A DNA stretch of 17,694 bases from Roseibacillus sp. Its GTDB lineage: Bacteria > Verrucomicrobiota > Verrucomicrobiia > Verrucomicrobiales > Akkermansiaceae. The notes beneath the pieces were generated by a model that worked only from the letters and a program-made list of their open reading frames with translations, ran no database searches and was not told the origin of the DNA. Where the stretch lies: NCBI GenBank assembly GCA_002729275.1, contig PBTP01000091.1, positions 1-17,694 of the forward strand. Direction: 5' to 3'. The position numbers and the translations under genes are program-made. Of this stretch, positions 7,726 to 14,353 are shown one piece after another. Each line of letters begins with the position of its first letter. The stretch's first letter is position 1.

Positions 7726-8673
7726 CTAATTATCTCTTTTCGCACGCTCCGCGGCTATCCACGTCCGATCCGCATCGGAGAGGCGGCTCTCACTGGCCCT
7801 GATCTTCCTCCCATCTGGCTCTACCAGAATTAGTTGGCCGGATTTGTAGCGGGTCAGCCTCGCGAAAACTTTACGCCCTTGCTGATCGGCCCATTCCCGA
7901 TAGCCCTTCCCAGCCATCGAGCGGCGCCACTCTCCATGGAGCTTGACGGCCTCCCTTGTATCGTTTTTGAGCCGGCCCTCATAGAAATCGAAATAACTTT
8001 TGCGGTATCCACGGTAACGGGCGACCACCTTTCCATCCGGGGTAATCAAGAGCACCGTCGGGTAGCCCTGCACTTTGTAGCGGCGCTTAAGCTCCTCCAA
8101 ATAGTTCTCTTTTCGGATCTTGTCGTCCATCGCTGATTGACCCTGCCCTCCGCTGACCCCTTTGACATTAAAATCCAGGCGCAGGCGCACTAGCTCTTCT
8201 TTGGCCCATTCACCGAAGGGAATCTTGGAGAAGACCTCACTGTCCAGCGAGCGGCAGAGAGGGCTGAACTGAGTATTGGTAAACCACACCAGAATAGGCT
8301 TTCCAGAGCGCATTGCCGACCTTCGGGCCTTGGAATAGCTGATATACCACGGCCCCTCACGGCCTTGATCCACCATCACATCCTCCATACCTTCCATGCT
8401 TTTTTCCGGATTATCTGGGTCGGTCCACATCAAATCCTGTTCGCGCGCCTTGATTCGGCCGGTCGCTTCGCCACTCAGCTCACCAGGACCATCGAGCGTC
8501 ACTCTGACTCCTGAATCTGCCGGCCGACTACCGGCGCGAAGAAAAGAGGGCACGCGGAGCGCATCTGGAGAGTTTGCCCCGGGATTCGGGCCGGCCAAAC
8601 GTTCGATCCTGCTACATGAGCTACCTGTCAATGCCACTACGGCCACTAACAACGGTATTGCCTCCCGGATCAC
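7726..8673 (-). CDS. exported thioredoxin-fold protein with C-terminal SHD1-like domain
   Basis: The 315-residue protein starts at GTG 8671-8673; an in-frame stop four codons upstream limits the choice. The N-terminus is a signal peptide ([19 protein letters not shown]) with Cys20 as a possible lipidation site, though the residue at -3 is Gly rather than the usual Leu. Residues about 110-225 form a thioredoxin_7-like domain: '[18 protein letters not shown]', then a site where only one Cys remains (FSPLC, C140), then '[17 protein letters not shown]' with the cis-Pro at 205. The usual CxxC is therefore reduced to SxxC or PxC, arguing against ordinary disulfide oxidoreductase activity. Residues about 258-308 ([16 protein letters not shown] ... 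[20 protein letters not shown]) resemble the SHD1 domain seen in many planctomycete and verrucomicrobial proteins. It is probably envelope-located; its substrate is unknown. Confidence 0.75.
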   Translation of the reverse strand: MIREAIPLLVAVVALTGSSCSRIERLAGPNPGANSPDALRVPSFLRAGSRPADSGVRVTLDGPGELSGEATGRIKAREQDLMWTDPDNPEKSMEGMEDVMVDQGREGPWYISYSKARRSAMRSGKPILVWFTNTQFSPLCRSLDSEVFSKIPFGEWAKEELVRLRLDFNVKGVSGGQGQSAMDDKIRKENYLEELKRRYKVQGYPTVLLITPDGKVVARYRGYRKSYFDFYEGRLKNDTREAVKLHGEWRRSMAGKGYREWADQQGRKVFARLTRYKSGQLILVEPDGRKIRASESRLSDADRTWIAAERAKRDN

Positions 8674-8722
8674 GATGACAGGTTACCGGTAAACTCAGAT
8701 CAATCAAGCCACCCAATTGTCA

Positions 8723-8750
8723 TTGCTCCCGACCCGCCGGTCCTTAGAAT
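8723..8750 (+). promoter_or_regulatory. possible promoter of the antiporter-ribE operon
   Basis: TAGAAT (8745-8750) is one mismatch from the -10 consensus. TTGCTC (8723-8728) lies 16 nt upstream as a poor -35 box. Transcription would start only about 5 nt before ATG 8762, giving an almost leaderless mRNA. That would fit the absence of a Shine-Dalgarno there. Confidence 0.25.
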
Positions 8751-8761
8751 CCCCCCAAGCA

Positions 8762-10393
8762 ATGGTCCTAACACGCTTCTCTCTTCTGCTTACTCTCTTC
8801 CTCATGGGTGGAACTGCTGGCGCATTAGCTGCCGGCGACAAGGAACCCGCGTATAGCAAGGGCGGAGAATGGAATCTCCGTAAGGAACAGCACTCACACT
8901 TCCCTCTTCCGCTTCCCGCCTATACCGACCCCCAGCACGAGGCATTCGAGGGAGAGAAGGGTTCTTTATGGGAGAAGCTCAAAAAAAGAGCGGTGGCCCA
9001 GAACCACTTTAATCTTATCGCGACCATTATCTTCGCCTGTGCAATTCTCCATACCTTTCTATCGGGTGTCTTTAAGGAAATGGCGCATGCCCATGAGGAC
9101 AGACATCAGAAAAGGATCGAGGAAAACAAGCGAAGGGCGGTGGACAAACCTGAGGATGACGCCAAGGATGACGTCTCTTTCCGCGCGTGGTTCTTTCATA
9201 CCCTCGGTGAAGTTGAAGCAGTCTTCGGCATCTGGGTGATCGCCCTCGCTGGCGCAGCGGTGTGGTGTCATGGAATTGCACCTGGTGACGGCTTCATGCA
9301 TGGAGTCGCCGAGCTCCAGAACTACCTGGGCTACGACGTAAACTACACTGAGCCGCTCTTCGTAGTGGTCATCATGGCGATTGCGGCCACCCGCCCTATC
9401 ATCCTTCTTTCCGAAGCCTGCGTGAATAAGGTGGCTCAGCTCTTTGGGGGAACTCCTGCCGCCTGGTGGTTCTCAACCCTGACCCTTACCCCTCTCCTTG
9501 GATCCTTCATTACTGAGCCAGCCGCGATGACCATCGCAGCCCTTCTCCTCGCCAAACGGTTCTACTCTTTGGCGCCAAGCCCGACCTTTGCCTATGCCAC
9601 GCTAGGACTTCTCTTTGTCAACATTTCCGTTGGCGGAACTCTGACTCATTTTGCAGCGCCTCCCGTCCTGATGGTCGCCGAGCGATGGGACTGGGGCATG
9701 GGATTCATGATGACCCAATTTGGATGGAAAGCGGTAATCGGCATTCTAGTCTCAAACGCTCTCTATTTTGCCGTCTTCCGGCGCCGATTTGCCGCTCTCG
9801 CCGGATCTACCACCCAACACGACCCCAATCAGCCCCCGCGCTGGGAGGAACGGGAAGACCCTATTCCTCCTTTGATCACGGTCATTCATCTTCTTTTTCT
9901 GGGATGGACGGTCTTCATGGCGCACTACCCACCCCTCTTTCTCGGTGGATTTCTTATCCTCCTCGGCTTCTCGGAAGGCACCGGCCACCACCAGAATGAC
10001 GTCAAGATGCGGACCCCTCTTTTAGTTGGGTTCTTCCTTGCCGGCCTTGTTATCCACGGAGGATGTCAGGGCTGGTGGATCGAACTTCTTCTCACCACCT
10101 TTGATAATGAGTGGATCCTCATGGGTGGCGCCACGGTTCTCACCGCCTTTAACGATAACGCTGCGGTGACCTACCTCGCTTCTCAAGCACCCCAACTGGG
10201 GGATGCCGCGAAATATGCCGTTGTCGCCGGGGCCGTGACCGGTGGAGGCCTCACTGTGATAGCGAATGCTCCCAACCCAGCCGGACAGGCTATCCTTGGA
10301 CGTTTCTTTAAAGGTGGAGTTTCCCCTGCCAAGCTGGCCCTTGCAGCGATGGTGCCCACCGTCATTGTGGGAGCCGCCTACATGCTTCTGTAG
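8762..10393 (+). CDS. putative Na+/H+ antiporter (PF07399-type)
   Basis: This large membrane protein is predicted to exchange Na+ for H+ across the inner membrane. From ATG 8762 it has 543 residues and a clear signal peptide (MVLTRFSLLLTLFLMGG, then TAGALAAG). A longer version from TTG 8717 would add 15 polar residues in front of it, so I prefer the ATG. After an extracytoplasmic segment there is a membrane helix (HFNLIATIIFACAILHTFLS), then a very charged His/Glu/Lys stretch (HEDRHQKRIEENKRRA). About ten further hydrophobic segments follow. Family-like conserved blocks include 'GSFITEPAAMTIAALLLAKR', 'NISVGGTLTHFAAPPVLMVA', 'TAFNDNAAVTYLASQ' and 'GGGLTVIANAPNPAGQA'. The buried acidic and Asn/Asp residues in these blocks fit ion transport. 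Riboflavin synthase follows 6 nt after the stop. Confidence 0.85.
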   Translation: MVLTRFSLLLTLFLMGGTAGALAAGDKEPAYSKGGEWNLRKEQHSHFPLPLPAYTDPQHEAFEGEKGSLWEKLKKRAVAQNHFNLIATIIFACAILHTFLSGVFKEMAHAHEDRHQKRIEENKRRAVDKPEDDAKDDVSFRAWFFHTLGEVEAVFGIWVIALAGAAVWCHGIAPGDGFMHGVAELQNYLGYDVNYTEPLFVVVIMAIAATRPIILLSEACVNKVAQLFGGTPAAWWFSTLTLTPLLGSFITEPAAMTIAALLLAKRFYSLAPSPTFAYATLGLLFVNISVGGTLTHFAAPPVLMVAERWDWGMGFMMTQFGWKAVIGILVSNALYFAVFRRRFAALAGSTTQHDPNQPPRWEEREDPIPPLITVIHLLFLGWTVFMAHYPPLFLGGFLILLGFSEGTGHHQNDVKMRTPLLVGFFLAGLVIHGGCQGWWIELLLTTFDNEWILMGGATVLTAFNDNAAVTYLASQAPQLGDAAKYAVVAGAVTGGGLTVIANAPNPAGQAILGRFFKGGVSPAKLALAAMVPTVIVGAAYMLL

Positions 10394-10399
10394 CAATCC

Positions 10400-10996
10400 A
10401 TGTTTACCGGACTTATCGAATCTACGGGACGCACGCTCTCTCTCGAGAGGCGTGGGGAGCAGGCACGCCTTACTCTTGAGGTATCGTTTTCCGATGAAGT
10501 CTCTCTTGGTGACAGTATCGCCGTAAACGGATGCTGCCTCACGGTGGTAGAGCGAAAAGGAGAGACTCTCTCCTTCGACATTCTCACCCAGACCCTCAAC
10601 CTCACCTCCCTTGGCTCCCTGGAAGACGGAATGCCTGTCAATCTTGAGCGCGCCCTTCGTGCGAATGATCGCCTGGGCGGGCACTTCGTCCAAGGCCACG
10701 TCGATACCACCGGGCTGATTAAAGACCTATCTCCCGAGGGTCAGGACCACCGCTACGAGGTGACCCTTCCTGCCGAAGTTTCCCGCTACTGTATTTCCCA
10801 AGGCTCCCTCGCAGTGGACGGCATTTCTCTCACAATTGCTGAGCTCCTGGAGGAATCGGCCCTTTTCTGGATCACGCCCCACACCTTCAAGGCAACCAAC
10901 CTGCAATCCTGTCAGACTGGACAGAAAGTGAACCTGGAAGCGGACCTTCTCGCCAAGTATGTCGAAGGTCTCACCCGCCAAAAGCCCTCTCATTAG
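10400..10996 (+). CDS. ribE: riboflavin synthase, alpha subunit
   Basis: This enzyme catalyses the dismutation of two 6,7-dimethyl-8-ribityllumazine molecules to riboflavin, the last step of vitamin B2 synthesis. The 198-residue protein has the two tandem lumazine-binding barrels of the family. The first starts with the invariant MFTGLIE and contains 'GDSIAVNGCCLTVV'. The barrels join at 'GGHFVQGHVDTTG', and the second has 'GSLAVDGISLTIAE' and 'TNLQSCQTGQKVNLEADLLAKYVEGL'-type features, of which the final 'NLEADLLAKYVEGL' is the usual end. The start is ATG 10400, 6 nt after the antiporter stop, so the two are probably co-transcribed. No other riboflavin gene is in the window. It converges with the DUF2752 gene across only 10 nt. 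Confidence 0.97.
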   Translation: MFTGLIESTGRTLSLERRGEQARLTLEVSFSDEVSLGDSIAVNGCCLTVVERKGETLSFDILTQTLNLTSLGSLEDGMPVNLERALRANDRLGGHFVQGHVDTTGLIKDLSPEGQDHRYEVTLPAEVSRYCISQGSLAVDGISLTIAELLEESALFWITPHTFKATNLQSCQTGQKVNLEADLLAKYVEGLTRQKPSH

Positions 10997-11006
10997 TAGA
11001 AGGGCC

Positions 11007-11420
11007 TCAACGAGGAGCCAGCAATTCGAACGGCCACAGTGGCACGTTCCGGAGGATCCAAAACCCAAGAATCCCTCCAAGGAGCCACCAAGCGAGCCCT
11101 CCTGGCAACCTAACTCTTGGTCCCCGGTAAGTCGGGCCTTTCAACCAGGCAGCTCCTTCCAATCCAATTCCAACAACCAGAAAGGGCAGAAGGACAACCA
11201 GTAGAGCATTTTTCTTGAATGCATCACCGAGTCGAAAATTAGCCAAAGCATGACCGGCACGCGTACCCCCGCACCCGGGACAATGCAACCCGGTCACTTC
11301 GTGGAAGGAACAGGGAGGAAGAAACGTTCCGTCAGTTTCAGGGTCATTCTCCTTCAAATGGAAGACCCCGAGCAATCCCACGACTACGAGGCCAAGGACA
11401 AGGATCAGCCGCGCCCTCAC
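11007..11420 (-). CDS. DUF2752 membrane protein
   Basis: From GTG 11418-11420 this is a 137-residue protein. The frame stays open further upstream, but that part lies antisense-in-frame over the GYF-CD225 gene and does not look like protein, so I take the GTG. The GTG shares one base with the preceding TAG stop (TAGTG) and is preceded by AGGAG, both strong reasons for this start. The N-terminus is a membrane helix (LILVLGLVVVGLLGVF). The DUF2752 signature follows: CSFHEVTGLHCPGCGGTRA with four cysteine/glycine landmarks, then 'NALLVVLLPFLVVGIGLEGA' as a second helix and a third near 'AWWLLGGILGFWIL'. The function of DUF2752 is not known. The tight coupling to a CD225 protein suggests they act together. 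Confidence 0.8.
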   Translation of the reverse strand: MRARLILVLGLVVVGLLGVFHLKENDPETDGTFLPPCSFHEVTGLHCPGCGGTRAGHALANFRLGDAFKKNALLVVLLPFLVVGIGLEGAAWLKGPTYRGPRVRLPGGLAWWLLGGILGFWILRNVPLWPFELLAPR

Positions 11421-11923
11421 TAAACTCCTGATATGACCCCAAGCCCGATGAGCGCCACATATAAAACAATAACCGCCATGCCAGAACCGAATGAAACCCA
11501 TGTCCACGTCTTTGCCTTTTTGGATGCGTCCATCGCTCCGGCTATATCGCCACGCGCGACCAGACCGTCGACCTTCGCTGCGAAGATAATTGCCGGAATA
11601 CCGAAGGGCCAGCAGCACAGAATCGTGACCAGGATAGATTGAACAAGGTAGTTGGGAATCCGTTCGTGCGCGACAGGCCCAGCAACTCCAACTTCTGACT
11701 GAGGGGTCTGGATGCCGCCTGCAGGCGGCGACACGGGACTCGTGGAAGGCCCTGAATCTACCCCAGAAATCTCGGCAACTTGTCCAGCCGGCAACCAATC
11801 AGCCATCCCTTCCCGCCAGACTAGGTCAGTCTGTGCCACCTCTCCGGTCACAATCATACTTCGCAAGGCCGCGAAGCTCACCGGGCCATGCCGTTCCCCA
11901 CCTTTTGCGTAATGCCAATTCAT
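11420..11923 (-). CDS. GYF_2 domain plus CD225/dispanin membrane protein
   Basis: The 167-residue protein starts at ATG 11921-11923 and ends in TAG overlapping the next start. Residues 1-52 form a GYF_2 (DUF4339) domain: WHYAKGGERHGPVS, then 'SMIVTGEVAQTDLVWREGM', then DWLPA. GYF folds typically bind proline-rich peptides. A Pro/Ser linker (about 55-82) follows. The C-terminal half matches CD225/dispanin: 'NYLVQSILVTILCCWPFGIP', then 'AIIFAAKVDGLVARGDIAGA', then 'KKAKTWTWVSFGSGMAVIVL'. This topology has one re-entrant or transmembrane helix, a cytoplasmic loop, then a second transmembrane helix. The GYF domain is likely cytoplasmic. It is paralogous to the next GYF_2 protein upstream. The molecular role is unknown. 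Confidence 0.88.
   Translation of the reverse strand: MNWHYAKGGERHGPVSFAALRSMIVTGEVAQTDLVWREGMADWLPAGQVAEISGVDSGPSTSPVSPPAGGIQTPQSEVGVAGPVAHERIPNYLVQSILVTILCCWPFGIPAIIFAAKVDGLVARGDIAGAMDASKKAKTWTWVSFGSGMAVIVLYVALIGLGVISGV
11425..11429 (-). promoter_or_regulatory. Shine-Dalgarno AGGAG for DUF2752 gene
   Basis: AGGAG lies 4 nt before the GTG at 11420, inside the last codons of the GYF-CD225 gene. It fixes the DUF2752 start and points to translational coupling. Confidence 0.65.
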
Positions 11924-12061
11924 CGAGTAAATTAATGTTTGCCTGCCGATAGAATCACCGCAATCAAAGCTTCTATCAACTCTTTAGAGTTACCAGTTCC
12001 CAATACCAACACAGGCCACCCCGTCGCTGAAAAGGGAGCTGAACTTCCCCCTTGAGGGGTC

Positions 12062-12586
12062 CTACATGTCTGCGAGGGCGCTAATGATCCCCACGAAACC
12101 AACCACCAACCCAATGTAGCCCGTGACCAAACCTGCCACAGCCATACCTTCGCCCCCTTGCTGCCCGCTCGAATTTTTGATTTCTGATTTTGCGAGATGG
12201 CCGAAAATAACGGCAACCAGCGACACAGTCCCAAACGAACAACAGGCAACAAGTCCGACACAGCCACAGACCAGACTGACGATTGCCTTAGGGTTCGCCG
12301 GACGCTTTATCGGCACAGGCACGGTACTTGAGAAGCTCGGCTGAGTCATCGCTGGCGTTGTGCTAACCGGATCATTTGGCAACTGGGAGGGAGGACCCGC
12401 AGAGTCACTGGCGCCTAATTCGGGATCGTCAAAGTTCTGAATCTCATTGGCCGGGGCCCAATCCGCCATTCCCTCGCACCAGACAAGATCAGCTCCTGCC
12501 ACCTCGCCGGACACCACCATACTCTTGAGTTGGGAGCCACTAACTGGCCCCCGTTTCTCGTTATTCTTGGCGTAGAACCATTCCAT
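12062..12586 (-). CDS. GYF_2 domain plus DUF4190 membrane protein
   Basis: The 174-residue protein starts at ATG 12584-12586. Its N-terminal GYF_2 domain (MEWFYAKNNEKRGPVSGSQL, then SMVVSGEVAGADLVWCEGM, then DWAPA) is closely similar to the one encoded downstream, at both protein and DNA level, so the pair arose by duplication. A long Pro/Ser/Thr linker (about 55-95) precedes a DUF4190-type hairpin of two membrane helices: 'KAIVSLVCGCVGLVACCSFG' ... 'GHLAKSEIKNS' ... 'GEGMAVAGLVTGYIGLVVGF'. The 'GHxAkseI' turn and 'G.GmAiaGLv.GY' are the family marks. The GYF domain should face the cytoplasm. The GYF-CD225 gene follows after 138 nt that hold no evident gene. Function is unknown. Confidence 0.87.
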   Translation of the reverse strand: MEWFYAKNNEKRGPVSGSQLKSMVVSGEVAGADLVWCEGMADWAPANEIQNFDDPELGASDSAGPPSQLPNDPVSTTPAMTQPSFSSTVPVPIKRPANPKAIVSLVCGCVGLVACCSFGTVSLVAVIFGHLAKSEIKNSSGQQGGEGMAVAGLVTGYIGLVVGFVGIISALADM

Positions 12587-12630
12587 TGGATCAGGACTCT
12601 TTACTCAACCGGCTGCTTTTTGATGTGAGG

Positions 12631-12670
12631 AAAAAAACTTCAGCTGCCTTTCCGCCTCAGCAGGCGGAAA
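12631..12670 (-). terminator. inverted repeat, likely terminator after the cysteine peptidase gene
   Basis: A perfect 9-bp stem, tttccgcct / aggcggaaa (12649-12657 and 12662-12670), encloses a 4-nt loop. On the minus strand a run of seven T (complement of 12631-12637) follows, but only after 11 nt, which is longer than the classic arrangement. It sits in the 184-nt gap between the peptidase stop (12771) and the GYF-DUF4190 start (12586). That position fits termination of the block to its right. No gene is seen in this gap. Confidence 0.5.
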
Positions 12671-12770
12671 CTTCCCAAGTATCTGCCGCGTCCTTGAAGC
12701 ACACAAGGATATAAGTCTCTGAGCTTCACTGGGAAGCCGATGTGGTGACACCCTCCGCGTCAGAGCAAGA

Positions 12771-14258
12771 TCAGAGCGCCGGAGCAACGATCTTCCTACT
12801 GAGCTGCACAGCACCTTTTCCAAAGGCACCTCCTCCTACCTCGAGGCTGGACTCTGACAGCAACCGCCCCTTCGTGTCGTAGCTACGCAGGGCGCACTCT
12901 TTGACCACCCCTTTGGCGGGACTTCCCTCTTTCGTTCCCAGAGTTACAAAGAGCCGGCCCTCTCCATTGCCTTCAGAGCTCAATTTCCCAACCAGCTCGG
13001 TAATATCGATTCCAACCTCAATCGCACCCTCCTCTCTGGGGCCAGCAAGAGGAACATGTCCAGCATCAGCACCCCCAAACAGGGGCCACCCATTGAACGC
13101 CTCCGGAGAGACTTCATGCCGAGGGACGGTGGCATCCTGCAATTCAGAAACCCCAACCCTAAGTCGTAGATCCGATCGATCCGTGCACGACAATTTGATC
13201 CTCAGGGTCCGGCGCGGGATGTAGCGTTTTACCTCCGCGCGGCCGAGGTAATTCCCCCGTTTCCAAGTGGCGTCAATCATCGCCGAATACAAAAGATAAA
13301 TTTTACCGTCCCCAGACCACTGAGACCCCCATGAATTCACCACGATATAGGCTCCCCTTTCCCAGTCAGCAAGCGTGACACGCCCATCATCATTGAGATC
13401 CAGATCGTTCGTAATTTTCCCATCCCCATTCAAGTCATAGCCTATCTGATCATCGTATCCTACACAGGTAATCCCATGTCCATAGCCAGACGGCCCCCAG
13501 CGGGTCCATAAATCCTTTCCGGCCCCATACTCGCCCTCCGGGATGGACACGGTCACTTTTTTCAACTCACCCATCCGGCCATCAAGAGCAAAAAGCCCTC
13601 CAGCCACCTCCTCTTTTTTCGATCCTTGATTGCGATCATAGAGCCAGCCTCGGGCCTCATCTAGTTGGGATACGGAATTTGCCGGCGAGTAGCGGTAGCC
13701 CGAAACCCGATATTCCATCGCCTCTCGCCAAATCTCGTAGCCGTTGGGCCACAATCCGATTTTATTCAGCCTAACCCCTCCATAGGATTTAGCGGTTGGG
13801 ATTCCGATCCGCTTAGCCACCTCCCATCCGTGATACGCCTCTGATCCTTTATTTTCCGCGCGGTTCATCATATTCCACGAAAAATGAGCCGGAAATCGAT
13901 GCGCATCGGTGTCTGCGGCCGTCCCATTAAGAACATTCATCTCGTAAGTGAAAATTGACGCTACGGAGGCAAATTGGCCGCAAGCACCCCACCTCTGCTT
14001 ATAAACAGGAGGGTATTCCCGCCGGCTGGAATTATCGACCCGGGAGGGAAGCCGTTCAGGATCACTCTTCACAACACCCACATCGGGACCTTCAGCCCCC
14101 GCCCAGGTGTCATAATTCTTCCCCTGCGAGGGAGGGCGTGTGAACCCACCGGGATACGCCGCGCGGGGGGCATCCTCCTCCGCTTTCAGAAATTCTGCGG
14201 AGCCGGAGAACGACCAACACGAGATGAGCGTGATTTTCCAGAATGAGTTCAGGCGCAT
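12771..14258 (-). CDS. papain-like (C1 family) cysteine peptidase with EF-hand/dockerin-like insert
   Basis: From ATG 14256-14258 the protein has 495 residues. A longer reading from TTG 14357 exists but would put 33 non-signal residues before the signal peptide (MRLNSFWKITLISCWSFSGS), so I use the ATG. The catalytic Cys is C93 in 'KQRWGACGQFASVAS', with Gln88 as the oxyanion-hole residue. The His is H261 (YGHGITCVGYDD) and the Asn is N308 (VVNSWGSQWSGDGKIYLLYS). The full C1A catalytic set is therefore intact. Between His and Asn are two adjacent calcium-loop-like motifs: residues 275-286 (DLNGDGKITNDL) and 287-298 (DLNDDGRVTLAD). The C-terminal 130 residues or so look beta-rich and match nothing I recognise. 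It is exported, and no separate propeptide is obvious. It lies 95 nt downstream of the DUF1552 gene, probably in the same transcript. Confidence 0.85.
   Translation of the reverse strand: MRLNSFWKITLISCWSFSGSAEFLKAEEDAPRAAYPGGFTRPPSQGKNYDTWAGAEGPDVGVVKSDPERLPSRVDNSSRREYPPVYKQRWGACGQFASVASIFTYEMNVLNGTAADTDAHRFPAHFSWNMMNRAENKGSEAYHGWEVAKRIGIPTAKSYGGVRLNKIGLWPNGYEIWREAMEYRVSGYRYSPANSVSQLDEARGWLYDRNQGSKKEEVAGGLFALDGRMGELKKVTVSIPEGEYGAGKDLWTRWGPSGYGHGITCVGYDDQIGYDLNGDGKITNDLDLNDDGRVTLADWERGAYIVVNSWGSQWSGDGKIYLLYSAMIDATWKRGNYLGRAEVKRYIPRRTLRIKLSCTDRSDLRLRVGVSELQDATVPRHEVSPEAFNGWPLFGGADAGHVPLAGPREEGAIEVGIDITELVGKLSSEGNGEGRLFVTLGTKEGSPAKGVVKECALRSYDTKGRLLSESSLEVGGGAFGKGAVQLSRKIVAPAL
13365..13436 (-). 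other. two adjacent EF-hand/dockerin-like calcium-loop motifs within the peptidase
   Basis: Residues 275-286 (DLNGDGKITNDL, 13401-13436) and 287-298 (DLNDDGRVTLAD, 13365-13400). The second fits the D-x-N-x-D-G-x-V-x-x-x-D pattern fully. The first keeps D1, N3, D5, G6 and I8 but has Leu at position 12. Calcium binding is inferred, not shown. Confidence 0.7.
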
Positions 14259-14353
14259 AAAATCAATACCTAGCCGGATTTTCGTGACTTTCGAGCGCAA
14301 CTGCGGCCAATTCCGAAACAGTGCACAAAGCTGGGGCCCGAGAGCTCCCTTTC

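Noticed and set aside
10022..10699. 225-codon minus-strand open frame across the antiporter-ribE junction
   Set aside because: It is antisense to two solid genes and its composition does not look like protein.
11421..11798. Upstream extension of the DUF2752 reading frame (126 codons) over the GYF-CD225 gene
   Set aside because: The peptide is Arg/Cys/Ser-rich and non-protein-like, and the overlapping GYF-CD225 frame is clearly real. The GTG at 11420 has a Shine-Dalgarno sequence.
11978..11991. Short palindrome aactct-tt-agagtt between the two GYF genes
   Set aside because: A 2-nt loop and no T-run make a terminator unlikely. There is no second copy to suggest an operator.
12046..12060. CCCC/GGGG inverted repeat just after the GYF-DUF4190 stop
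   Set aside because: The stem is only 4-5 bp and no T-tract follows on the minus strand. It may be chance.
12605..12829. 74-codon minus-strand open frame after the cysteine peptidase
   Set aside because: It overlaps the peptidase's 3' end in another frame and runs through the inverted repeat at 12649-12670. No family resemblance or ribosome-binding site is seen.
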